Below are positions 6,991 through 11,704 of a stretch of DNA of 11,704 nucleotides, piece by piece (within the stretch, counting starts at the first letter, position 1; the number at the start of each line of letters is the position of its first letter). The DNA is from Myxococcales bacterium. Lineage in GTDB: Bacteria > Myxococcota > Bradymonadia > UBA7976 > UBA1532. Both the position numbers and the translations under genes were made by a program. The notes beneath the pieces were generated by a model. That model ran no database searches, was not told where the DNA came from, and saw only the letters and a program-made list of their open reading frames with translations. Location of the stretch: NCBI GenBank assembly GCA_020633515.1, contig JACKDM010000082.1:1-11704 (forward strand), read 5' to 3'.

Positions 6991-7082
6991 GAGGGCCTCT
7001 CCGGCGGGCCCCGGGGGGCCTGGACACTTTGCGAGTGTGGGCACCTAGTCCGTGCGTTGCAACCGGGAGCCGGAGAACACTG
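6991..7082. promoter_or_regulatory. Divergent intergenic region with small inverted repeat
   Basis: This 92-base gap separates the leftward desaturase operon (start 6990) from the rightward RAYT-like gene (start 7083), so it should hold promoters for both. ACACT (7024-7028) and AGTGT (7034-7038) form an inverted repeat with a 5-base centre, a possible operator. I see no convincing -35/-10 pair on either strand. GGAG at 7072-7075 is the ribosome binding site for the rightward gene. Confidence 0.4.
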
Positions 7083-7652
7083 TTGCACCGCCGACCGCGC
7101 GACGCGCGATTCGATACGATCTATCTGGTCGAGAACCACGTCCACCCGGGTCGCAGCCTGACCGGCGGCGCGGCCCGCCGCGCGTTCGCCGAGGTGCTGC
7201 GCGGCGCCCTCGATCGGCACCCCGTCGAGCTGTTCGGGGTGGCGGTCGCCCCCGATGGCTATCAGATGCTCGCCCGCGCGCTCGACGATCGGCTGCCGGG
7301 GTTCGTGCGCGACGTGCACCGCGGGGTGGCGTGCGCGCTCAACGAGCTGCGTGACACCCGCGGGTCGCTGTGGGCGGGGCGGGTCGGCTATCACTCGATG
7401 CGGAGTCATTGCGAGTCGGTCACCACGCTGGTCGATCTGCTGGTCGACGGGGTGAGCCGGGGCGCGGTGGATCATCCGGCGGAGGATCGGCTGCTCAACT
7501 CGTACGCGGCGCTCGTCGGGGGGGAGGCGCTGGTGCCGCACACGGTGTTGCCGTACCACGGCGCGCTGACCGACGCCGGGCTCGCCCGCCGGCTGGTGGC
7601 GGCCGTCGACGCCCGCCTCGCCGCCGCCCGCGCCTGGTCGCGCGCGGGCTGA
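7083..7652 (+). CDS. Divergent RAYT/Y1-transposase-like protein lacking catalytic residues
   Basis: A 189-residue protein that follows the plan of REP-associated tyrosine transposases (Y1_Tnp, IS200-like). It has an N-terminal RRPR, a YLVENHVHPGRSL strand in the place of the usual YHVxxRG segment, a helix, and then VELFGVAVAPDGYQMLARAL (48-67). In active relatives this stretch ends in NHxHLL; here the HUH histidines are replaced (DGYQML). SLWAGRVGYHS (95-105) matches the usual VWQxRYxS. TLVDLLVDGVSRGAV (115-129) matches the helix that normally reads Y...NPVRAGLV, but the Tyr position is Asp118. A final LLNSYAALVGGE corresponds to the usual SSY...G. The TTG start at 7083 is chosen because GGAG lies 7 bases upstream and it yields MHRRPR, the family's N-terminus; an earlier TTG at 7029 keeps the frame open but lacks such support. 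It probably still binds nucleic acid but cannot cut it; its role is unknown. Confidence 0.68.
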   Translation: MHRRPRDARFDTIYLVENHVHPGRSLTGGAARRAFAEVLRGALDRHPVELFGVAVAPDGYQMLARALDDRLPGFVRDVHRGVACALNELRDTRGSLWAGRVGYHSMRSHCESVTTLVDLLVDGVSRGAVDHPAEDRLLNSYAALVGGEALVPHTVLPYHGALTDAGLARRLVAAVDARLAAARAWSRAG

Positions 7653-7730
7653 TCCCGCGTCCCTGCTGTCTTCGTCCTGCCTTCGTGGTGCGCGCGGCCG
7701 CAACTCGGGCGGCGTCCGCGGCGTCTTGTG

Positions 7731-7755
7731 TCCGTCCGATGCCGAACCGGACGGA
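7731..7755 (+). promoter_or_regulatory. Hairpin covering the ribosome binding site of the NifU-domain gene
   Basis: TCCGTCCG (7731-7738) is perfectly complementary to CGGACGGA (7748-7755) around a 9-base loop. The 3' arm contains most of the GGAG (7753-7756) that serves the ATG at 7766, and a second in-frame ATG (7739) lies at the stem-loop junction. When folded, it would hide the ribosome binding site. Whether it regulates translation is inference; GC-rich DNA forms such stems by chance at some rate. Confidence 0.42.
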
Positions 7756-7765
7756 GACCAACGCG

Positions 7766-8023
7766 ATGCGCCATAAGATCCAGCAATTGCTCGACGAGAA
7801 GATCAACCCGATGGTGGCCTCGCACGGGGGGCAGATCGATCTCGTCGACTACGTCAACCGCACCGCCTACATCAAGATGTCGGGCGGCTGTCAGGGCTGC
7901 TCGGCGTCGAAGGCGACGCTGAAGCAGGGCGTCGAGAAGGCGATCTTCGAGGCGCTGCCGCGGGTGCGGCAGGTCGTCGACGTGACCGATCACACCGCGG
8001 GCGACAACCCCTACTATCGCTGA
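7766..8023 (+). CDS. NifU C-terminal-domain Fe-S scaffold protein
   Basis: An 85-residue protein that is just the NifU C-terminal (Nfu) domain. Such proteins hold a 4Fe-4S cluster between two subunits, through the CxxC pair of each, and hand it to target enzymes in the cytoplasm. The domain is complete: KIQQLLDEKINPMVASHGGQ, then VDYVNRTAYIKMSGGCQGCSAS with Cys42 and Cys45, then a helix TLKQGVEKAIFEALP and the ending DHTAGDNPYYR. There is no IscU-like or A-type domain, unlike full NifU or NfuA. ATG at 7766 has GGAG (7753-7756) with 9-base spacing. The ATG at 7739 would add nine residues and has no ribosome binding site, so I prefer 7766. The acyl-CoA dehydrogenase gene follows after 23 bases, so the two are probably cotranscribed. 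Confidence 0.93.
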   Translation: MRHKIQQLLDEKINPMVASHGGQIDLVDYVNRTAYIKMSGGCQGCSASKATLKQGVEKAIFEALPRVRQVVDVTDHTAGDNPYYR

Positions 8024-8046
8024 GCCGGCGGGGCGATGATGGCGGC

Positions 8047-9189
8047 ATGAAGCCGCATCCCGTCGACGCCGAGCTGACCCTCTTTCGTGAGACCTGCCTG
8101 CGCTTCGCGCGCGAGCGCATCGAGCCGCATGTCGTGGCGTGGGAGGAGGCCGAGGGCTTCCCCCGGTCGCTGTATGGCGAGGCGGCAAAGGCCGGGATCC
8201 TCGGGGCGGGGTTCCCGGAAGCGCTCGGGGGGAGCGGCGGGGACGCGCTCTTTGCGCTGGTCGCGGCCGAGGCGTTGATCTCGGCGGGCAGCACCGGGGT
8301 GGTGGCGGGGCTTCAGTCGCTGGGGATCGCGCTGCCGGTGATCCTGCGGCTCGGCGACGCGGCGCAGCAGGCGCGCTTCGTGCCGCCGGTGCTGGCGGGC
8401 GAGCGGGTGGCGGCGCTGGCGATCACCGAGCCGGGCACGGGGAGCGACGTGGCGGCGATCCGGACGCGGGCGCGGCGGGATGGCGATCGGTATGTGCTCG
8501 ACGGGAGCAAGCTCTTCATCACGAGCGGGATGCGGGCCGATCAGGTGACGGTGCTGGCGCGCACGGGCGAGGATCCGCACGGGGGGCTGACGTTCTTCGT
8601 GGTGGAGCGGGGCATGGCGGGGTTCTCGGCGTCGCGGGCGCTGAAGAAGACGGGGTGGCGGGCGAGCGACACGGCGGAGCTGTCGTTCGACGGGGTGGTG
8701 GTGCCGGCGAGCCATCGGATCGGGCCCGAGGGGTCGGGGTTCGTGGCGCTGATGCAGAGCTTCGTGGGGGAGCGGCTGGCGCTGGCGTTCTATGGGCACG
8801 CCACGGCCGAGGTGGCGCTGCGCGACGCGCTGGCCTATGCGCGGGAGCGGGTGGCGTTCGGGCGGCCGATCGCGAAGTTCCAGGTGACGAAGCACAAGCT
8901 CGCGGAGATGGCGACGCAGGTGGTGGCGTGCCGGACGCTGAACTACGCGGTCGCGGAGAAGGTGCGGCGGGGCGAGGCGCCGGTGGGTGAGGTGGCGATG
9001 GCGAAGAACTTCGCGGCCGAGGTGGCGATGGCGGTCACGTACGCGGCGGTGCAGCTCTTCGGGGGCATGGGCTACATGCGCGAGACGCGGGTGGAGCGGC
9101 TGAGCCGGGACGCGCGGTTGTTGCCGATCGGGGGCGGGACGACCGAGGTGATGAACGAGCTGATCGGGAAGTGGGCGCTGGGGCTGTAG
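8047..9189 (+). CDS. Acyl-CoA dehydrogenase family flavoprotein
   Basis: A 380-residue FAD enzyme of the usual family length. It oxidises an acyl-CoA to the 2-enoyl-CoA and passes electrons to ETF, in fatty-acid or branched-chain acid breakdown. The N-terminal helical domain (1-120) is followed by signature ALAITEPGTGSDVAAI (123-138), the middle beta-domain with KLFITSG and KKTGWRASDT, then RVAFGRPIAKFQVTKHKLAEM (268-288) and QLFGGMGYMRE (336-346). The motif IGGGTTEVM (361-369) has Gly363 where MCAD-type enzymes carry the catalytic Glu (YEGT). Glu242 in GERL on helix G is the probable base, as in long-chain and isovaleryl-CoA dehydrogenases. The chain length used cannot be read from sequence. 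The start ATG at 8047 has only a GC-rich weak ribosome binding site and lies 23 bases after the NifU-domain gene. It converges on cydB, whose stop codon lies 44 bases on; I see no terminator between. Confidence 0.95.
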   Translation: MKPHPVDAELTLFRETCLRFARERIEPHVVAWEEAEGFPRSLYGEAAKAGILGAGFPEALGGSGGDALFALVAAEALISAGSTGVVAGLQSLGIALPVILRLGDAAQQARFVPPVLAGERVAALAITEPGTGSDVAAIRTRARRDGDRYVLDGSKLFITSGMRADQVTVLARTGEDPHGGLTFFVVERGMAGFSASRALKKTGWRASDTAELSFDGVVVPASHRIGPEGSGFVALMQSFVGERLALAFYGHATAEVALRDALAYARERVAFGRPIAKFQVTKHKLAEMATQVVACRTLNYAVAEKVRRGEAPVGEVAMAKNFAAEVAMAVTYAAVQLFGGMGYMRETRVERLSRDARLLPIGGGTTEVMNELIGKWALGL

Positions 9190-9232
9190 AACCGCGAGTG
9201 TAGCGAGCCGGACAGGGGCAACGGGCGGCAAA

Positions 9233-10216
9233 CTAACGACGGAAGACGCGGAACAGCCACCAGAGCGCGGGGACGAGCACGAGCGCGCCGAGCGCGAGCG
9301 CGGGGGCCAGCACGGAGAGGGTCTCGGCGCGGGCGCCGGCGGCGGTGATGGGGAGGTCGGGGCGGACGAGGTGGCCTTGCATGGCGAGGCCCCAGCCGAG
9401 CACGACGCCGACGGCCTGACCGGCGGCGCCGAGGCGGGCGAGGCGGGCGCGGCGGGTGAGGAGGAGCGCGAGGGTGGCGAAGCCGAGGAGCATGGTGCCG
9501 GCGAGGATCCAGAGGCGGGCGGTGTGCACGAGCGCGTCGTAGAAGGCGGGCGCGTCGCGGGCGGCGAGCGCGAGCGCGGCGGTGCCGAGGGCGCCGGTGG
9601 TGATCTGGGCGGCGATGGCGCGGCGGCGGAAGTCGTCGCCGAGGGCGTCTTCGTGGCGGACGGCGAGGTAGACGGCGGCGAGGAGCGCGGCGAAGGCGAC
9701 GGTCATGCCGCCGACGGCGGCGGCGAAGGGGGTGGTCCAGCCGGCGAGGAAGCCGCTGGTGACGGTCGCGCCGTCCCAGCGGATGGCGCCGGTGGCGAGC
9801 GCGGCGAAGGCGGCGCCGAGGAACCAGGGGGTGAGCAGGCTCGAGACGGCGAAGACGCGGCCCCAGCCGGTCTTCCAGGTGGGGGTGTCGATGCCGTAGC
9901 TGCGGAAGACGAACGCGGAGCCGCGCAGCACGATGCCGATGAGCGCGATGACGAGCGGGATGTGGAGCGCGATGCTGATCGCGGCGAAGGCGATGGGGAA
10001 GACGGTGAAGAGCAGCACCACGACGAAGATCAGCCAGATGTGGTTGACCTCCCAGATGGGGGCGATGGCCTCGGCGATGGCGCGGCGGCGGGCTTCGGCG
10101 CGGTCGCCGCGGCCGGCGAGGAGGTCCCAGATGCCGCCGCCGAAGTCGGCGCCGCCGGTGAGCAGGTAGACGGTGAGCGCGGCCCCCATGAGCGCGAAGA
10201 CGTGGTCGGCGGTCAT
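9233..10216 (-). CDS. cydB: Cytochrome bd-type quinol oxidase subunit II
   Basis: A 327-residue polytopic membrane protein, subunit II of a bd-type (CydAB/CioAB) terminal oxidase that reduces O2 with quinol. The N-terminus carries GGADFGGGIWDLLAGRGDR (21-39) and IAPIWEVNHIWLIFVVVLLFTVFP (51-74), the conserved helix 1-2 region of CydB. Asp24 is retained; Glu56 sits where many CydB proteins have Asp, as judged from memory of the E. coli sequence. I judge about eight hydrophobic helices, including a C-terminal WWLFRVF. The start ATG at 10216 overlaps the cydA stop as ATGA, with GGAGAGG a few bases upstream inside cydA, so translation is coupled. It is shorter than the longest CydB proteins and is of the compact cyanide-insensitive-oxidase type. 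Downstream it converges on the acyl-CoA dehydrogenase gene with a 43-base gap that shows no terminator hairpin. Confidence 0.95.
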   Translation of the reverse strand: MTADHVFALMGAALTVYLLTGGADFGGGIWDLLAGRGDRAEARRRAIAEAIAPIWEVNHIWLIFVVVLLFTVFPIAFAAISIALHIPLVIALIGIVLRGSAFVFRSYGIDTPTWKTGWGRVFAVSSLLTPWFLGAAFAALATGAIRWDGATVTSGFLAGWTTPFAAAVGGMTVAFAALLAAVYLAVRHEDALGDDFRRRAIAAQITTGALGTAALALAARDAPAFYDALVHTARLWILAGTMLLGFATLALLLTRRARLARLGAAGQAVGVVLGWGLAMQGHLVRPDLPITAAGARAETLSVLAPALALGALVLVPALWWLFRVFRR

Positions 10217-11550
10217 CGGTCCTCTCCGGTGCGGGGCGCGAAGCCGGGGGTGGCGCTGACGGGGGTGACGTCGCGGAAGAGGGCGCGGAGGAGGACGATG
10301 ACGACGACGCCGAGCACGATGTAGAGCGCGGTGAAGGCGACGAGCGGGACGGCGAGGCCGGGCATGGGGGTGACGGCGTCGGCGGTGCGCATGACGCCGT
10401 GGATGATCCAGGGCTGGCGGCCGACCTCGGTGACGAACCAGCCGGCTTCGACGGCGATGAGGCCGAGCGGGGCGGCGAGGAGCGCGGCGCGGAGGAAGCG
10501 GCGGTCGAAGAGGCCGGGCGGGCCGCGGCGCCAGCGGAGGAGGAGGCCGGCGGCGACGAGCGCGAGGAGCGCCATGCCGCAGCCGACCATGATCTGGAAG
10601 GCGACGTGGGTGACGACGACGGGCGGCCAGTCGGCGCGGGGGACGCGGTCGAGGCCGATGACCTCGGCGTCGAGGTCGGCGAAGGCGAGGAAGCTGAGCA
10701 GGCCGGGGAGCTCGATGGCGTAGCGCAGCTCGCGGGCTTCGACGTCGGGCCAGCCGCCGATGGCGAGGGGGGCGCGGGTCTGGGTGACGAAGAGGGCCTC
10801 GGCGGCGGCGAGCTTGGCGGGCTGGTGTTCGGCGAGGTGCTTGGCGGCGAGGTCGCCGGTGACGATCTGGAGGGGGAGGGCGACGGCGAGCACGCCGAAG
10901 GCGATGCGGACGGCGCCGCGGTGGAAGGCGCTGTCGGGGCGGCGGAGCACGCCGAGGGCGTGGATGCCGAGCACGGCGGCCGCGACGCTGACGTAGGCGG
11001 CGAGCGCCATGTGGGTGGCCTGGGTGGGGAACGCGGGCGAGCGGAAGGGCGCGAGGGGGTCGACGCCGATGAACTGGCCGTCGACGAATTCGAAGCCCAC
11101 GGGGGCGTTCATCCAGGCGTTGACGGCGACGACGAGCACGCCGCTCGCGAGGCCGGCGAGGGCGACGATGACGCCGCTGGCGAGGTGCAGGCCGGGGGAG
11201 AGGCGGTCGCGGCCGTAGAGGTAGAGGCCGAGGAAGATGGCCTCGATGAAGAACGCGAAGCCTTCGAGGCTGAACGGCATGCCGATGATGGGGCCGGCGT
11301 GCTGCATGAAGCCAGGCCAGAGCAGGCCGAGTTCGAAGCTGAGCACGGTGCCGGAGACGGCGCCGACGGCGAAGAGGATCGCGGTGCCTTTGGCCCACTT
11401 GATGGCGAGCTGGCGATAGACGGGCGCGCGGCGGGCGGCGATCTCGGCGATGACCATGAGCAGGGGCATCGCCATGCCGGCGACGGCGAAGAGGATGTGG
11501 AAGCCGAGCGACATCGCCATCTGGGTGCGCGCGGCGAAGAGGTCGGTCAT
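10213..11550 (-). CDS. cydA: Cytochrome bd-type quinol oxidase subunit I
   Basis: A 445-residue membrane protein, the heme-carrying subunit of the bd-type oxidase. It contains the expected ligands and quinol-site residues: His18 in MSLGFHILFA, FSLEGFAFFIEAIFLGLYLYG with Glu96 and Glu103, His180 in ATHMALAAYV (heme b558), Met321 in FQIMVG (heme b558), and GWFVTEVGRQPW (370-381) with Glu375. The short Q-loop motif QPAKLAAAEA gives Lys246 and Glu251. The protein is much shorter than the E. coli form (about 520), lacking the long C-terminal Q-loop insertion; this is the short-loop, CioA-like class. ATG at 11550 is preceded by GGAGG with 6-base spacing. It is the first gene of cydAB in this window; no CydX or assembly ABC genes (cydDC) are visible. 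Function: aerobic, high-affinity respiration at low O2 or under cyanide or nitric oxide stress, by family knowledge. Confidence 0.97.
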   Translation of the reverse strand: MTDLFAARTQMAMSLGFHILFAVAGMAMPLLMVIAEIAARRAPVYRQLAIKWAKGTAILFAVGAVSGTVLSFELGLLWPGFMQHAGPIIGMPFSLEGFAFFIEAIFLGLYLYGRDRLSPGLHLASGVIVALAGLASGVLVVAVNAWMNAPVGFEFVDGQFIGVDPLAPFRSPAFPTQATHMALAAYVSVAAAVLGIHALGVLRRPDSAFHRGAVRIAFGVLAVALPLQIVTGDLAAKHLAEHQPAKLAAAEALFVTQTRAPLAIGGWPDVEARELRYAIELPGLLSFLAFADLDAEVIGLDRVPRADWPPVVVTHVAFQIMVGCGMALLALVAAGLLLRWRRGPPGLFDRRFLRAALLAAPLGLIAVEAGWFVTEVGRQPWIIHGVMRTADAVTPMPGLAVPLVAFTALYIVLGVVVIVLLRALFRDVTPVSATPGFAPRTGEDR

Positions 11551-11704
11551 GGGTGCCTCCGGGGGACACTTCTGGCACGAGCGGGCGGCAGCATCAACCG
11601 GGCCATGCGTGGGGGCGCGGTGCGCGGGTCGCGGGGGCGCGCTCGCCGCGCGGCAGGGCGCCGCGGGTGCGGTGGTCTGCGCGCGCGGGCTCTTTCATGC
11701 TCGG
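11551..11704. other. Region upstream of cydA with no identified gene
   Basis: These 154 bases carry the cydA ribosome binding site (around 11557) and should include its promoter. Short minus-strand frames are present (a 19-codon and a 34-codon frame), but neither has a ribosome binding site or recognisable product. I see no convincing sigma-70 boxes. The octamer AAGTGTCC (minus strand, 11571-11564) also occurs upstream of the desaturase-family gene. Confidence 0.5.

Noticed and set aside
9190..9232. Possible bidirectional terminator between the acyl-CoA dehydrogenase gene and cydB
   Set aside because: No stem longer than a few bases and no T-run on either strand.
11574..11590. TGGCAC at 11574 as a sigma-54 promoter
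   Set aside because: The -12 element would read GGCGG instead of TTGCA, and it points away from cydA.
11551..11608. 19-codon minus-strand leader frame (MARLMLPPA...) whose stop overlaps the cydA ATG
   Set aside because: The TGA/ATG overlap is suggestive of coupling, but no ribosome binding site precedes it and the peptide has no features. It could be chance in an unannotated leader.

Overview
The window is about 11.7 kb of very GC-rich bacterial chromosome. The base composition, the gene set (a DUF2330 protein, a sterol-desaturase-family enzyme, a CxxCH-rich cytochrome, a NifU-domain protein ending near GDNPYY) and a zinc-ribbon gene followed by rnpB suggest a Myxococcota-like (former deltaproteobacterial) organism. 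That placement is inference from gene content, not from a search. I see no phage, IS or CRISPR structure.

Left part (1-1690, all plus strand): the 3' end of a C4-type zinc-ribbon protein gene, the type A RNase P RNA (rnpB), smpB, and the tmRNA gene ssrA. RNase P RNA, SmpB and tmRNA therefore lie together. RNase P matures the tmRNA 5' end, and SmpB carries tmRNA to stalled ribosomes. ssrA has its own sigma-70-like promoter and encodes the tag ANDDMEIALAA. An 85-bp tandem duplication follows. It repeats the last bases of the tmRNA acceptor arm together with an intrinsic terminator.

Middle part (1685-6990, all minus strand): five genes reading leftwards in the order sterol desaturase/alkylglycerol-monooxygenase-like membrane enzyme, exported DUF2330 protein, exported pentaheme c-type cytochrome with a TPR-like tail, and two small disordered proteins that look like paralogs. 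Gaps are 62, 14, 65 and 32 bp, so an operon is plausible. The joint role is unknown; a membrane oxidase with extracytoplasmic redox partners is one possibility.

Right part: a divergent plus-strand gene at 7083 encodes a protein with the fold signature of REP-associated (Y1/IS200-like) transposases, but it has lost both the HUH histidines and the tyrosine position. It looks like a domesticated or dead relative. A NifU C-terminal-domain Fe-S protein, with a hairpin over its ribosome binding site, and an acyl-CoA dehydrogenase of the long-chain type follow. On the minus strand, cydA and cydB overlap by 4 bases and encode a compact bd-type quinol oxidase. They converge on the acyl-CoA dehydrogenase gene.

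Almost all of the window is accounted for. No gene-free stretch exceeds 300 bases. Several long open frames opposite the minus-strand genes are by-products of GC-rich codon use and are not annotated.
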